Notes under the pieces: model-generated
The model's input: only the letters and a program-made list of their open reading frames with translations
What the model was told of the DNA's origin: nothing
Database searches by the model: none
DNA from: Nocardioides sp.
GTDB taxonomy: Bacteria; Actinomycetota; Actinomycetes; Propionibacteriales; Nocardioidaceae
Assembly: GCA_030698375.1 (NCBI GenBank)
Contig: JAUYLL010000132.1
Coordinates: 51,651-115,650, forward strand
Length of the DNA: 64,000 nucleotides
Direction: 5' to 3'
Part shown: positions 27,608-38,552 of the stretch, piece by piece
Layout: each line of letters opens with the position of its first letter
How positions within the stretch are numbered: position 1 is the first letter of the stretch
Program-made: the position numbers and the translations under genes

Positions 27608-30179
27608 CGCAGCCGAGCTCGGCCGGCGAGGCCAGCCGCGGGTGCCGCGGCAGGACGCGGACGGTGTAGCCGAACGGGCCGGTGCGGTCGAGCGTCACGC
27701 CGGCGGCGTAGCGGTGCCGGCCCGCCTCGTAGGTCTCGGCGTGGTCCAGCGGCACGGGGACGGCCTCGGCGAGGTCGTCGTCGCTGGCGTGCACGCGACC
27801 GTGGAGCACCTGCACCTCGACGTCGTCGGGCGTGAGGTCCCCCAACGACACGTACGCCGTCACGTCGAGCCGATCCCCCAACTGCGGCGCGTGGTCGTCA
27901 CCGAGCCCGGTGGACTCCACGTGGTCGATGCGCACGCCCGCCCAGCCGGCCCGGACCCGGTTCTTCCACGCCGCCAGCTCGACGGCACCGGAGTGGTCGT
28001 CGTCGATCGCCCGGGCGGAGGTGGCCGAGGGGACGTAGAGCTGCTCGACGTAGTCGCGCACCATGCGGGTGGCGAGCACCTTGGGGCCGAGCGACTTCAG
28101 GGTGTGTCGGACCATCTCGATCCACCGCACGGGCAGGCCCTCGGCGTCGGCGTCGTAGAAGCGCGGCGCGACCTCGTTCTCGAGCAGGTCGTAGAGCGCG
28201 GTCGCCTCGATGTCGTCGCGACGCACAGGGTCGTCGACGCCGTCGGCGGACGGGATCGCCCAGCCGTTGTCGCCGTCGTACCACTCGTCCCACCAGCCGT
28301 CGAGGATCGAGAGGTTCAGCCCGCCGTTGAGCGCGGCCTTCATCCCCGAGGTGCCGCACGCCTCGTAGGGGCGCAGAGGGTTGTTCAGCCACACGTCGCA
28401 GCCGGGGTAGAGCGGCTGGGCCATCGCGATGTCGTAGTTGGGGAGGAAGGCGATGCGGTGCCGGACCTCGGGGTCGTCGGCGAAGCGCACGATCTCCTGG
28501 ATCAGGCGTTTGCCCCCCTCGTCGGCCGGGTGCGCCTTGCCGGCGATCACCAGCTGCACCGGGTGGTCGGGGTGCAGCAGCAGTCGCTTGAGCCGCTCGG
28601 GGTCGCGCAGCATCAGGGTCAGCCGCTTGTAGGACGGCACGCGGCGGGCGAAGCCGATCGTGAGGACGTCGGGGTCGAGGGCGTTCTCGATCCACCCCAG
28701 CTCGGCGGGGGCCGCGCCCCGCTCACGCCACGACTTGGCCAGGCGCTGGCGGGCGTCGAGCACGAGCCGCTCGCGCAGGTCGCGCTTGACCGACCAGATG
28801 CGGGCTGCCGGGACCCGGTCGACGACGTCCCAGACCTCGGGCCGGTCGGAGTCGACGTCGGCGCCCTCGGCCGAGGCCAGCGCGAAGACCTCCCTGGCCA
28901 CCCAGGTCGGGGCGTGCACCCCGTTGGTGATCGACGCGATCGGCACCTCGGCCTCGTCGAAGGCCTGCCACAGACCGGCGAACATCCCGCGGCTGACCTC
29001 GCCGTGCAGCTGCGAGACCCCGTTGGCGCGCTGGGCCAGGCGGAACCCCATGACCGCCATGTTGAAGACGCCGGGGTCACCGGAGGGGTAGTCCTCGGCG
29101 CCGAGCGCCAGCACCCGGCCCAGCGGGACACCGGGCACCGCACCGGCCCCGTCGGCGAAGTACTGCTCCACGAGCTCGCGGGGGAACCGGTCGATCCCGG
29201 CGGGCACGGGGGTGTGGGTGGTGAAGACGGTGCCGGCCCGGCCCACCTCGAGCGCGGCGTCGAAGTCCAGCCCGCCGTGCTCGCCGGCGGTGAGCTCGCG
29301 GATCCGCTCGAGGCCGAGGAAGCCGGCGTGGCCCTCGTTGGTGTGGAAGACCTCGGGCGCCGGCGTCCCGGTGACCCGGGCGTGGGCGCGCAGCGCACGC
29401 ACGCCGCCGATGCCGAGGAGGATCTCCTGGCGCAGGCGGTGCTCGGTCGTGCCGCCGTACAAGCGGTCGGTGACCTCGCGTAGGTCGGTGGGGTTCTCCT
29501 CCAGGTCGGTGTCGAGCAGCAGCAGCGGCACCCGCCCGACGTCGGCGACGAACACCCGCGCGACCATCACGCGCCCTCCCGCCAGAGCGATCTCGATCCG
29601 GACCGGCTCCCCGGTGGTCTCGCGCAGCAGCGTCAGCGGCAGGCCGTCGGGGTCCAGTACGGGGTAGCGCTCCTGCTGCCACCCCTCACGGGAGAGCGAC
29701 TGGCGGAAGTAGCCGTGCCGGTAGAGCAGCCCGACCCCGACGAGCGGGACGCCCAGGTCGCTCGCGGTCTTGAGGTGGTCCCCGGCGAGGATGCCGAGAC
29801 CGCCGGAGTACTGCGGGAGCACCGCGGTGATGCCGAACTCGGGCGAGAAGTAGGCGACTCCGCGCGGGCCGGCCTCCCCGACGCGGCGCTGGAACCAGCG
29901 GTCCTGCGTCAGGTAGCGCTCGAGGCTGTCGTCGGCCACCGCCAGGCGGTCACGGAAGCCCTCGTCGGCGGCGAGCTCGGCCAGGCGGGCCGGGGGGACG
30001 GCCCCGAGCAGGCGCACCGGGTCGTGGCCGACGGACTCCCACAGGTCCGGGTCGACGGCGGCGAAGACGTCCTGCGTCTCCGGGTGCCAGGACCAGCGGA
30101 GGTTGCCGGCGAGCCGGCCGAGGGGGGCCAGCGGCTCGGGAAGGACAGGACGGACGGTGAATCGTCGGATGGCGCGCAC
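27591..30179 (-). CDS. glgP: Alpha-glucan phosphorylase
   Basis: An 862-residue PLP enzyme that phosphorolyses alpha-1,4-glucans to glucose-1-phosphate. Characteristic parts are FSPEFGITAVLPQYSGGLGILAGDHLK, FHTNEGHAGFLGLERIREL, GVHAPTWV and the PLP-lysine segment GTSGMKAALNGGLNLS (Lys near residue 613). Length and the N-terminal domain of unknown type match the bacterial/plant-distinct group used by actinobacteria. It is divergent from glgE across a 103-base promoter region, so breakdown and synthesis of the same polymer are regulated from one spacer. Confidence 0.95.
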   Translation of the reverse strand: MRAIRRFTVRPVLPEPLAPLGRLAGNLRWSWHPETQDVFAAVDPDLWESVGHDPVRLLGAVPPARLAELAADEGFRDRLAVADDSLERYLTQDRWFQRRVGEAGPRGVAYFSPEFGITAVLPQYSGGLGILAGDHLKTASDLGVPLVGVGLLYRHGYFRQSLSREGWQQERYPVLDPDGLPLTLLRETTGEPVRIEIALAGGRVMVARVFVADVGRVPLLLLDTDLEENPTDLREVTDRLYGGTTEHRLRQEILLGIGGVRALRAHARVTGTPAPEVFHTNEGHAGFLGLERIRELTAGEHGGLDFDAALEVGRAGTVFTTHTPVPAGIDRFPRELVEQYFADGAGAVPGVPLGRVLALGAEDYPSGDPGVFNMAVMGFRLAQRANGVSQLHGEVSRGMFAGLWQAFDEAEVPIASITNGVHAPTWVAREVFALASAEGADVDSDRPEVWDVVDRVPAARIWSVKRDLRERLVLDARQRLAKSWRERGAAPAELGWIENALDPDVLTIGFARRVPSYKRLTLMLRDPERLKRLLLHPDHPVQLVIAGKAHPADEGGKRLIQEIVRFADDPEVRHRIAFLPNYDIAMAQPLYPGCDVWLNNPLRPYEACGTSGMKAALNGGLNLSILDGWWDEWYDGDNGWAIPSADGVDDPVRRDDIEATALYDLLENEVAPRFYDADAEGLPVRWIEMVRHTLKSLGPKVLATRMVRDYVEQLYVPSATSARAIDDDHSGAVELAAWKNRVRAGWAGVRIDHVESTGLGDDHAPQLGDRLDVTAYVSLGDLTPDDVEVQVLHGRVHASDDDLAEAVPVPLDHAETYEAGRHRYAAGVTLDRTGPFGYTVRVLPRHPRLASPAELGCVSWAQ

Positions 30180-30282
30180 TCACTGACGGTAGCCCAGCAC
30201 GGTTGGATCGGTCCAAGCGTCGGACCGTCCGCCGTGGACGGCCGGGTTTGCACGTGCCAACGAGCCGGGCAGGATGGCGCCC

Positions 30283-32265
30283 ATGGTCGGTCGGATTCCC
30301 GTCATGGACGTCACCCCCGTGGTCGAGCACGGGCGCTACGCCGCGAAGGCGGCTGTCAGCGAGCCCTTCGAGGTCACCGCCCTGGTGTTCCGCGAGGGCC
30401 ACGACCAGCTCGACGCGGACGTGGTGCTCACCGGACCGGACGGACGCGAGCGCCCACCGGTCCCACTCCTCCCGGTCGAGGACGAGGTCGACCGCCGGGC
30501 GGCGGTCGTCGTCTGCGACACGGTGGGGAGCTGGAGTTTCACCATCCGCGCGTGGAGCGACCCGCTGGCGACCTGGGAGCACGACGCCGGCATCAAGGTC
30601 CCCGCCGGGGTCGACGTCGAGCTGATGTTCGCCGAGGGAGCCCTGCTGCTGGACCGGGTCGCCGCCGACCTGGGCCGGCGTACGGCGGAGCGGCGGACCC
30701 TGGAGGACGCCGCTCGCGCCCTGCGCGACACCGAGCGTCCCGACGCGGCCCGGTTGGCCGTGTGGCAGGACTCAGCGCTCGCCGAGGTCCTCGGTGCCCA
30801 CCGGTTGCGCGACCTGCTCACGACCGAGGGCCCCTACCCCCTCTTCGCCGACCGCGAGCGCGCGCTCGTCGGGGCCTGGTACGAGTTCTTCCCCCGGTCC
30901 GAGGGAGCGTCGGTCGACCCCGCGAGCGGCACGACGCGGAGCGGCACCTTCGCCACCGCCGTCGGACGGCTCCCGGCTGTCGCGGCGATGGGCTTCGACG
31001 TCGTCTACCTCCCGCCCATCCACCCCATCGGCGAGGTCAACCGCAAGGGCCCGAACAACACGCTGACCCCTGGCCCCGACGACGTCGGCTCCCCGTGGGC
31101 GATCGGCTCCGCCGCCGGGGGCCACGACGCCATCCACCCCGACCTCGGCACGCTCGCGGACTTCGACGCCTTCGTGGCCCGTGCCGGGGAGCTCGGGCTC
31201 GAGGTCGCGCTCGACCTGGCACTGCAGGCCGCGCCGGACCACCCCTGGGTGACGACCAACCCTGAGTGGTTCACCACCCGCGCCGACGGGACCATCGCGT
31301 ACGCCGAGAACCCGCCGAAGAAGTACCAGGACATCTACCCGGTCAACTTCGACAACGACCCCGAGGGGATCTACGCCGAGGTGCTCCGGGTGGTCCGGCA
31401 CTGGATGGACCACGGGGTGCGGATCTTCCGCGTCGACAACCCGCACACCAAGCCGGTGGAGTTCTGGGAACGGCTGCTCGGCGAGATCCGCGCGACCGAC
31501 CCCGACGTGGTCTTCCTCTCCGAGGCGTTCACCAAGCCGCCGATGATGCGCGCGCTGGGGACCGTCGGGTTCCACCAGTCCTACACCTACTTCACCTGGC
31601 GCACCGGCAAGGCCGAGCTCGCTGACTACCTCACCGAGGTCTCCCGCGAGACCTCCCACGTGCTGCGGCCGAACTTCTTCGTCAACACCCCCGACATCCT
31701 CCACGCCTCCCTGCAGTACGGCGGCCCGGCGGCCTTCAAGCAGCGCGCCGTGCTGGCCGCGACCGCCTCCCCCAGCTGGGGGGTCTACGCCGGCTACGAG
31801 CTCTTCGAGCACGTCGCGGTGCGCCCCGGCAGCGAGGAGTACCTCGACTCGGAGAAGTACCAGATCCGGGTCCGGGACTGGGCGGCGGCCGAGGCGGAGG
31901 GACGCAGCCTCGCGCCGTACCTCACCCGGCTCAACGACATCCGTCGCGCACACCCCGCGCTGCGCCAGCTGCGCAACCTGCAGGTGCACGCCACCGACGA
32001 CGACGCGGTCCTCGCCTACAGCAAGCGCGACCTGTCGCCGGACGGGGAGGACCTGGTGCTCGTCGTGGTGAACCTCGACCCCCACGCCACCCGCGAGACC
32101 ACCGTCCACCTGGACCTCCCGACCCTGGGCCTGGACTGGTCCGACGGACTCACCGTGCACGACGAGCTCACCGACCAGGTGTGGCACTGGGGCGCGCACA
32201 ACTACGTCCGCCTCGATCCCCACCACGAACCCGCCCACGTGCTCAGCGTCAGGAGAAATGCATGA
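30283..32265 (+). CDS. glgE: Alpha-1,4-glucan:maltose-1-phosphate maltosyltransferase
   Basis: A 660-residue GH13 (subfamily 3) enzyme that extends alpha-glucans with maltose from maltose-1-phosphate. Seen are the N-terminal domains ([13 protein letters not shown]...), [34 protein letters not shown], the nucleophile Asp in [11 protein letters not shown] (near 384), the acid/base Glu in [12 protein letters not shown] (near 412) and [13 protein letters not shown] at 30283 is preferred over 30274 because AGGA is then 9 bases upstream. It is the first gene of glgE-treS-mak-glgB and overlaps treS by 4 bases. Confidence 0.95.
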   Translation: MVGRIPVMDVTPVVEHGRYAAKAAVSEPFEVTALVFREGHDQLDADVVLTGPDGRERPPVPLLPVEDEVDRRAAVVVCDTVGSWSFTIRAWSDPLATWEHDAGIKVPAGVDVELMFAEGALLLDRVAADLGRRTAERRTLEDAARALRDTERPDAARLAVWQDSALAEVLGAHRLRDLLTTEGPYPLFADRERALVGAWYEFFPRSEGASVDPASGTTRSGTFATAVGRLPAVAAMGFDVVYLPPIHPIGEVNRKGPNNTLTPGPDDVGSPWAIGSAAGGHDAIHPDLGTLADFDAFVARAGELGLEVALDLALQAAPDHPWVTTNPEWFTTRADGTIAYAENPPKKYQDIYPVNFDNDPEGIYAEVLRVVRHWMDHGVRIFRVDNPHTKPVEFWERLLGEIRATDPDVVFLSEAFTKPPMMRALGTVGFHQSYTYFTWRTGKAELADYLTEVSRETSHVLRPNFFVNTPDILHASLQYGGPAAFKQRAVLAATASPSWGVYAGYELFEHVAVRPGSEEYLDSEKYQIRVRDWAAAEAEGRSLAPYLTRLNDIRRAHPALRQLRNLQVHATDDDAVLAYSKRDLSPDGEDLVLVVVNLDPHATRETTVHLDLPTLGLDWSDGLTVHDELTDQVWHWGAHNYVRLDPHHEPAHVLSVRRNA

Positions 32266-34013
32266 CCGAGGCCTCGACCGCGGCCCCCACTGGATCGGTG
32301 CCCGTCGGCGCCACCCCCGACTGGTTCAAGACCGCCGTCTTCTACGAGGTCCTGGTCCGGTCGTTCTACGACTCCGACGGGGACGGGTGCGGCGACTTCG
32401 TCGGGCTGACCGAGAAGCTGGACTACCTCGAGTGGCTCGGGGTGGACTGCCTGTGGGTCCCGCCGTTCTTCACCTCGCCCCTGCGCGACGGCGGGTACGA
32501 CGTCGCCGACTACACCGGCGTCCTCCCCGAGGTCGGCACGATCGAGGACTTCCACACGTTCCTCGACGCCGCGCACGCCCGCGGCATCCGCGTGATCATC
32601 GACTTCGTCATGAACCACACCTCGGACCAGCACCCCTGGTTCCAGGCGTCGCGCAGCGACCCCGAGGGTCCCTACGGCGACTTCTACGTCTGGTCCGACA
32701 CCGACGAGCTCTACGACGAGGCGCGGATCATCTTCGTCGACACCGAGCCGTCGAACTGGACCTGGGACCCCGTGCGCCAGCAGTACTTCTGGCACCGGTT
32801 CTTCCACCACCAGCCGGACCTCAACTTCGACAACCCCGCTGTGCACGACGCCATGCTCGAGGCGCTGTCGTTCTGGCTCGACATGGGCATCGACGGGTTC
32901 CGGCTCGACGCCGTGCCCTACCTGTACGAGCGTCCCGGGACCAACGGCGAGAACCTGCCGGAGACCCACGAGTTCCTCAGGATGGTGCGCAGGTACGTCG
33001 ACGAGCACTACCCCGGGAGGGTGCTGCTCTGCGAGGCCAACCAGTGGCCCGCCGACGTCGTGGAGTACTTCGGCGACTTCGAGGCCGGCGGGGACGAGTG
33101 CCACATGGCCTTCCATTTCCCGGTGATGCCGCGCATCTTCATGGGGGTGCGCCGGGAGTCGCGCTTCCCGATCTCCGAGATCATGGAGCAGACCCCCGCC
33201 ATCCCCGACGGCTGCCAGTGGGGCATCTTCCTGCGCAACCACGACGAGCTCACACTTGAGATGGTCACCGACGAGGACCGCGACTACATGTGGGGCGAGT
33301 ACGCCAAGGACCCCCGCATGAAGGCCAACATCGGCATCCGCCGCCGGCTGGCACCACTGCTCGACAACGACATCAACCAGATGGAGTTGTTCACCGCCCT
33401 GCTCCTCTCCCTCCCCGGGTCGCCGGTGCTCTACTACGGCGACGAGATCGGGATGGGCGACAACATCTGGCTCGGTGACCGCGACGGGGTGCGCACCCCG
33501 ATGCAGTGGAGCCTGGACCGCAACGCCGGGTTCTCGAAGGCGACGCCGGGCCGGCTGCACCTGCCGGTGAATCAGGATCCCGTGTTCGGGTACCAGCGCG
33601 TCAATGTCGAGACCGAGCTGGACAACCCCTCGTCGCTGCTGCACTGGACGCGACGGATGATCCACGCGCGCCGCAACCACGCGGCCTTCGGGCTCGGTGA
33701 CTTCACCGACCTGGGCGGGTCGAACCCCAGCGTGCTCTCCTACGTGCGGCACCACGTCGCCGAGGACGGCACCGAGGACACCGTCCTGTGCATCAACAAC
33801 CTCTCCCGCTTCCCCCAGCCCGTCGAGCTCGACCTGCGGCGCTGGTCCGGCACCGCACCCGTCGAGCTGCTGGGCGGGGTCCGCTTCCCCGAGATCGGCG
33901 AGCTGCCCTACCTGCTCACGCTCGGGGCCTACGGCTTCTACTGGTTCCGGCTGCCGCGCGCCGAGGTCCCCGACCCGGCGTACGGCATCCCGGCAGGAGG
34001 GATCGACGCGTGA
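32262..34013 (+). CDS. treS: Trehalose synthase (maltose alpha-D-glucosyltransferase)
   Basis: A 583-residue GH13 enzyme that interconverts trehalose and maltose. Signatures are [35 protein letters not shown], the nucleophile Asp in [20 protein letters not shown] (near 214), Glu in [12 protein letters not shown] (near 257) and [14 protein letters not shown]. There is no fused maltokinase domain. The start ATG overlaps the glgE stop and the stop overlaps the mak GTG, so all are coupled. In context it supplies maltose to Mak. Confidence 0.95.
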   Translation: MTEASTAAPTGSVPVGATPDWFKTAVFYEVLVRSFYDSDGDGCGDFVGLTEKLDYLEWLGVDCLWVPPFFTSPLRDGGYDVADYTGVLPEVGTIEDFHTFLDAAHARGIRVIIDFVMNHTSDQHPWFQASRSDPEGPYGDFYVWSDTDELYDEARIIFVDTEPSNWTWDPVRQQYFWHRFFHHQPDLNFDNPAVHDAMLEALSFWLDMGIDGFRLDAVPYLYERPGTNGENLPETHEFLRMVRRYVDEHYPGRVLLCEANQWPADVVEYFGDFEAGGDECHMAFHFPVMPRIFMGVRRESRFPISEIMEQTPAIPDGCQWGIFLRNHDELTLEMVTDEDRDYMWGEYAKDPRMKANIGIRRRLAPLLDNDINQMELFTALLLSLPGSPVLYYGDEIGMGDNIWLGDRDGVRTPMQWSLDRNAGFSKATPGRLHLPVNQDPVFGYQRVNVETELDNPSSLLHWTRRMIHARRNHAAFGLGDFTDLGGSNPSVLSYVRHHVAEDGTEDTVLCINNLSRFPQPVELDLRRWSGTAPVELLGGVRFPEIGELPYLLTLGAYGFYWFRLPRAEVPDPAYGIPAGGIDA

Positions 34014-35443
34014 ACGACGTACCGCAGCAGATCAGGGAGCAGCTCCACCCCTACCTGGCCTCCGCCCGGTGGTTCGGGGGCAAGGGCCGTGAGTTCGAGG
34101 TCGTCGACGTCACCCGGATGGCGCTGCTCCCGGGCGAGCCGGCGCTGGCCGTCGACGTGGTGACCGTGCGCTTCCCCGGGCGCAACCCCGGCGACCCCTC
34201 GACCGAGGAGCAGTACCAGCTCCCGCTCACCCTCGTGCCGGAGGCCGACCCCGGCCTCGACCACGCCTTCGTCGGCTGGTGGGAGGACCCTGACCAGGGA
34301 TGGGTGCACGCCTACGACGCCGTGCACGACCGCGCCGCGTGCACCCGCTACCTGCAGGCATTCGCCGACGAGGCCCACCACGACCGCCTGACCTTCGTCC
34401 GGATGCCCGGCCACGAGCTCGACCTCGACGCGACGCCGGCGCCCTTCACCGGGGAGCAGAGCAACTCCTCGGTCGCGTTCGGCGAGGACAGCCTGATGAA
34501 GCTGTTCCGCAAGATCAGCCCGGGCCGCAACCCTGACATCGACATCCACGCCGAGCTCACGCGCGCCGGGAGCGAGCACGTCGCCGAGCTCTACGGGTGG
34601 ATCGAGGCGACCTCGACACGCACCGGCGAGCCGGTCCATCTGGCGATGCTCCAGGAGTTCCTCCGGGCGGCCACCGACGGATGGGACCTCGCCCGGGCCA
34701 GCGTGCGGGACCTCTGCGCGGAGGCCGACCTGCACGCGGACGAGGTCGGTGGGGACTTCGCCGGCGAGACCGCCCGGCTGGGTGCGGCCCTCGCCGAGGT
34801 GCACGCCTCGCTCGCCGAGCGGTTCCCCGTCGAGACCTGGGGTTCCGCGGAGCTGACCGGCCTCGCTGATGCGATGGACCGCCGCCTCGACGACGCCGTC
34901 GCCGCGGTGCCCTACCTCGGCGGCCAGGCCGACGCGCTGCGTGCCGTCTTCGCCCGGGTCCGGGACCTGTCCTCCCCGGTCCGCGTCCACCGCGTCCACG
35001 GCGACCTGCACCTCGGTCAGACCCTGCGCAGCGTGCTGGGCTGGAAGGTGGTCGACTTCGAGGGCGAGCCCGCGAAGCCGCTCGCCGAGCGGGTCCTGCC
35101 GGACTCGCCGTGGCGCGACATCGCCGGCATGCTCCGCTCCTTCGACTACGCCGCCCACGCCGTCGTCGCCGACCTCGCGCCCGCGACCGAGGAGGCCCGC
35201 CAACAGCTCGAGTACCGCGCGCAGGAGTGGTCCGAGCGCAACCGCGGCACCTTCGTCGGCGCCTACGCCGAGGCGATCGGCGTGTCGGTTCCGCTGCCGG
35301 AGGACGCGCAGGTGCTGCTGGCGGCGTACGTTGCGGACAAGGCCGTCTACGAGACCGTCTACGAGGCCCGGAACCGCCCGGCGTGGGTCGGCATCCCACT
35401 GTCGGCGATCGAGCGCATCGCAGCCCAGGAGGCACCGTCGTGA
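34010..35443 (+). CDS. mak: Maltokinase (separate from TreS)
   Basis: A 477-residue kinase of the aminoglycoside-phosphotransferase fold that converts maltose to maltose-1-phosphate for GlgE. The catalytic loop [11 protein letters not shown] and the metal-binding [20 protein letters not shown] are clear; the N-terminal cap has [11 protein letters not shown], and the lysine region is [18 protein letters not shown]. The start is GTG at 34010, overlapping the treS stop. In many bacteria this domain is fused to TreS; here it stands alone, as in mycobacteria. Confidence 0.94.
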   Translation: MNDVPQQIREQLHPYLASARWFGGKGREFEVVDVTRMALLPGEPALAVDVVTVRFPGRNPGDPSTEEQYQLPLTLVPEADPGLDHAFVGWWEDPDQGWVHAYDAVHDRAACTRYLQAFADEAHHDRLTFVRMPGHELDLDATPAPFTGEQSNSSVAFGEDSLMKLFRKISPGRNPDIDIHAELTRAGSEHVAELYGWIEATSTRTGEPVHLAMLQEFLRAATDGWDLARASVRDLCAEADLHADEVGGDFAGETARLGAALAEVHASLAERFPVETWGSAELTGLADAMDRRLDDAVAAVPYLGGQADALRAVFARVRDLSSPVRVHRVHGDLHLGQTLRSVLGWKVVDFEGEPAKPLAERVLPDSPWRDIAGMLRSFDYAAHAVVADLAPATEEARQQLEYRAQEWSERNRGTFVGAYAEAIGVSVPLPEDAQVLLAAYVADKAVYETVYEARNRPAWVGIPLSAIERIAAQEAPS

Positions 35444-37629
35444 CCGATCCCCTGCCCGTCACCACCGCCCTCCTCGCCCAAGTCGCCGCCGGGGAGCACG
35501 GCGACCCGCACGCCGTCCTCGGCGCCCACCCTCATGAGGGCGCCGTCACCGTGCGCACCCACAAGCCCATGGCGCAGTCGGTCACGGTGCTGCACGACGG
35601 CCGCCGTACGCCGCTGCAGCACGAGCACGCCGGCATCTGGGTCGGCGTCCTCGCGCAGGACGCGGTCACCGACTACCGGCTCGAGGTCGACCACGGCCAC
35701 GGGCCGCACACCGTCGACGACCCGTACCGCTTCCTGCCCACCGTCGGCGAGGTCGACCTGCACCTGGTCAACGAGGGGCGGCACGAGAACCTCTGGCATG
35801 TCCTCGGCTCCCACGTACGCCGGTACGACGGCCCGCTCGGCCCGGTGACCGGGACCTCGTTCGCCGTCTGGGCGCCCTCGGCGCGCGCGGTGCGCGTGAA
35901 GGGCGACTTCAACTCCTGGGACGGCCGTGAGCACCCGATGCGTCAGCTGGGCAGCTCGGGCGTGTGGGAGCTGTTCGTCCCCGACGTCGGGAGCGGCGCG
36001 CAGTACAAGTTCGCCATCCTCGGCGCGGACGGCACCTGGCACGACAAGGCCGACCCGATGGCGTTCCACACCCAGGTCCCGCCGGAGACGGCCTCGGTCG
36101 TCTTCGAGTCCGGGTACGCCTGGTCCGACGATGCCTGGATGGAGGAGCGCGCGGCCCTGGCCCACCACGACCGACCGATGTCGGTCTACGAGGTGCACCT
36201 CGGCTCGTGGCGCCGCGGCCGCAGCTACGCGGAGCTGGCCGAGGAGCTGACGGCCTACGTCGTCGAGCTGGGCTTCACCCACGTCGAGCTGATGCCCGTC
36301 ATGGAGCACCCGTTCGGTGGGTCCTGGGGCTACCAGGTCACCTCCTACTTCGCGCCCACCTCCCGGTTCGGCGACCCCGACGGGTTCCGGCTGCTCGTCG
36401 ACCGGCTGCACCAGGCCGGCATCGGCGTCCTCGTCGACTGGGTGCCCGCCCACTTCCCCAAGGACGAGTTCGCCCTCGCCCGGTTCGACGGCACCCCGCT
36501 CTACGAGGACCCCAACCCCACCCGCGGGGAGCACCCGGAGTGGGGTACCTACGTCTTCGACTTCGGACGCCGCGAGGTGCGCAACTTCCTCGTCGCCAAC
36601 GCGCTGTACTGGCTCGAGGAGTTCCACGTCGATGGCCTCCGCGTGGACGCCGTGGCCTCGATGCTCTACCTCGACTACTCCCGCGAGCCGGGCCAGTGGA
36701 CCCCGAACGTGCACGGCGGGCGCGAGAACCTCGAGGCCGTGCAGTTCCTGCAGGAGATGAACGCCACCGTCTACAAGCGGGTCCCCGGAGCGATCACGAT
36801 CGCGGAGGAGTCCACCTCGTGGCCCGGCGTCACCCGCCCCACCGATGCCGACGGTCTCGGGTTCGGCTTCAAGTGGAACATGGGGTGGATGCACGACAGT
36901 CTCGGCTATCTGAAGGCCGATCCTGTGCATCGCAGCCACGCACACGGCCAGATGACCTTCTCGCTGGTCTACGCGTGGTCGGAGAACTACGTGCTGCCGC
37001 TGAGCCACGACGAGGTGGTGCACGGCAAGGGGTCACTGCTGCGCAAGATGCCCGGCGACCGCTGGCAGCAGCTGGCGACCCTGCGGGCCTACCTCGCGTT
37101 CATGTGGGCCCACCCCGGCAAGCAGCTGCTCTTCATGGGCGGCGAGCTCGGCCAGGAGGCCGAGTGGGCCGAGGCGCGCGAGCTCGACTGGTGGCTGCTG
37201 GACCACCCCGAGCACCGCGGGGTGCACGACCTCGTGCGTGACCTGAACTCGACGTACGCCGCCAGCCCAGCGCTGTGGACCCGCGACACCGACCCGGAGG
37301 GCTTCTCCTGGCTCGACGCCAACGACGCGCACCGCAACGTCTTCGCGTTCGTCCGGTGGGGCGTGGATGCCGAGGGCGCCCCCGAGGCGCTGGTCTGCGT
37401 GGCGAACTTCGCGGCGGTGCCGCACCACGACTACCGGGTGGGGCTGCCCCAGACCGGGACCTGGCAGGAGGTCCTCAACACCGATGCGGAGGCCTACGCC
37501 GGGTCCGGCGTCGGCAACCTCGGTGCGGTGGAGGCCCTCCCGGCGGGCGACGGCGACGCGGCCGGCCAGCCGGCGTACGCCGACGTCACGGTGCCGCCCC
37601 TCGGCACCGTGTGGTTCCGCCGCGCCTGA
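35440..37629 (+). CDS. glgB: 1,4-alpha-glucan branching enzyme
   Basis: A 729-residue GH13 enzyme that creates alpha-1,6 branches. The order is an N-terminal N1 domain, a CBM48 domain ([20 protein letters not shown]), then [24 protein letters not shown], the nucleophile Asp in [19 protein letters not shown], Glu in [12 protein letters not shown] and [16 protein letters not shown]. The GTG start overlaps the mak stop. It completes the operon, giving branched glucan from trehalose. An ordinary full-length enzyme. Confidence 0.96.
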   Translation: MTDPLPVTTALLAQVAAGEHGDPHAVLGAHPHEGAVTVRTHKPMAQSVTVLHDGRRTPLQHEHAGIWVGVLAQDAVTDYRLEVDHGHGPHTVDDPYRFLPTVGEVDLHLVNEGRHENLWHVLGSHVRRYDGPLGPVTGTSFAVWAPSARAVRVKGDFNSWDGREHPMRQLGSSGVWELFVPDVGSGAQYKFAILGADGTWHDKADPMAFHTQVPPETASVVFESGYAWSDDAWMEERAALAHHDRPMSVYEVHLGSWRRGRSYAELAEELTAYVVELGFTHVELMPVMEHPFGGSWGYQVTSYFAPTSRFGDPDGFRLLVDRLHQAGIGVLVDWVPAHFPKDEFALARFDGTPLYEDPNPTRGEHPEWGTYVFDFGRREVRNFLVANALYWLEEFHVDGLRVDAVASMLYLDYSREPGQWTPNVHGGRENLEAVQFLQEMNATVYKRVPGAITIAEESTSWPGVTRPTDADGLGFGFKWNMGWMHDSLGYLKADPVHRSHAHGQMTFSLVYAWSENYVLPLSHDEVVHGKGSLLRKMPGDRWQQLATLRAYLAFMWAHPGKQLLFMGGELGQEAEWAEARELDWWLLDHPEHRGVHDLVRDLNSTYAASPALWTRDTDPEGFSWLDANDAHRNVFAFVRWGVDAEGAPEALVCVANFAAVPHHDYRVGLPQTGTWQEVLNTDAEAYAGSGVGNLGAVEALPAGDGDAAGQPAYADVTVPPLGTVWFRRA

Positions 37630-37643
37630 GTAGGCTCGGGACC

Positions 37644-38468
37644 GTGACCGACTCCCCTGAGAGCCTGAGCGCCGACCGCCCCGACCACCGGGTGTGGCTG
37701 GACCCGGTCGGCAACGGCGTCGCCCGGGTGACGTGGTCGAGCGACCTGGAACAGGCCTCCTTCGAGGACGCCAGCGGGGCGGTGCGCCGCGAGGTCGAGC
37801 GGGCGCTGGGCGACCTCAAGCAGGTGCGTGTGGAGGCGCTCGTGGACCCCGACGACGAGGTCGGCATGCGGATCGCCACCTGGGCCGGGCTGCACCGCGA
37901 GGGCGTGCTGCGCGGGATCCATGGCGTGGGGGACGACCGTTCCGACCGGGTGGTCTTCGCCCGCCTCGACAGCGACGTCCCGATCTTCGAGCCCGGCGGC
38001 TTCCGCGGCCTGCTCAACTCGTTCCTGCCGCGCAAGCGCGCCATCGCGCAGATGCTGGTGCGTGATCCCGATGCGCGGGTCCTGCTGTGCGAGCTGACCT
38101 ACAAGAAGGACTGGGACCTGCCCGGCGGCGTGGTCGAGGTCGCGGAGTCCCCCCGGCTCGCGGTCTCCCGCGAGGTCGAGGAGGAGCTCGGGCTCGACAT
38201 CCCCGCCGGCGGGCTGCTGCTCACCGACTGGCTGCCTCCGTGGGGCGGCTGGGACGACGCGGTGTGCCTCGTCTTCGACGGCGGCCTCCGCCCCGCCGAC
38301 ACCACCGACGTGATCGTGCGCCAGCTGCGGGAGATCCGCTCCGCGGAGTTCTGCACGCTCGAGCAGGTGCGCGAGCGGGCCACCGACTTCACCGCGCGGC
38401 GGGTGGAGGCGGCGCTGGCTACCGCCCTCGGGCAGGGCGGGCCGGCGTACACCGAGTCGGGATACTGA
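37644..38468 (+). CDS. NUDIX hydrolase with an N-terminal partial GNAT-like domain
   Basis: A 274-residue protein. The C-terminal half is a NUDIX domain with a canonical box GVVEVAESPRLAVSREVEEE then LGL (about residues 160-182). The N-terminal half (VRREVERALGDLKQVRVEAL, then GMRIATWAGLHREGVLRG and SDRVVFARLDSD) reads like the back end of a GNAT acetyltransferase without an obvious acetyl-CoA loop. The substrate is a nucleoside diphosphate derivative, unknown. GTG at 37644 is 14 bases after glgB, so it may be read with the glucan operon. A long hairpin terminator follows. Confidence 0.85.
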   Translation: MTDSPESLSADRPDHRVWLDPVGNGVARVTWSSDLEQASFEDASGAVRREVERALGDLKQVRVEALVDPDDEVGMRIATWAGLHREGVLRGIHGVGDDRSDRVVFARLDSDVPIFEPGGFRGLLNSFLPRKRAIAQMLVRDPDARVLLCELTYKKDWDLPGGVVEVAESPRLAVSREVEEELGLDIPAGGLLLTDWLPPWGGWDDAVCLVFDGGLRPADTTDVIVRQLREIRSAEFCTLEQVRERATDFTARRVEAALATALGQGGPAYTESGY

Positions 38469-38484
38469 CGGCGCCAAGCCGGAA

Positions 38485-38534
38485 CTGACGGCTCCGGACG
38501 TCGTCCGAGGCGTTCCGACGTCCCCAGCCGTCAG
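38485..38534. terminator. Two-part bidirectional terminator hairpin
   Basis: The outer arms CTGACGGCT and AGCCGTCAG (9 bp) and the inner arms GGACGTCG and CGACGTCC (8 bp) stack across a CC/CC mismatch with a 12-base loop. It lies between the convergent NUDIX and CnoX-like genes and can stop transcription from either side. Confidence 0.75.
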
Positions 38535-38552
38535 CTGCGTCGACGCGCTCGC

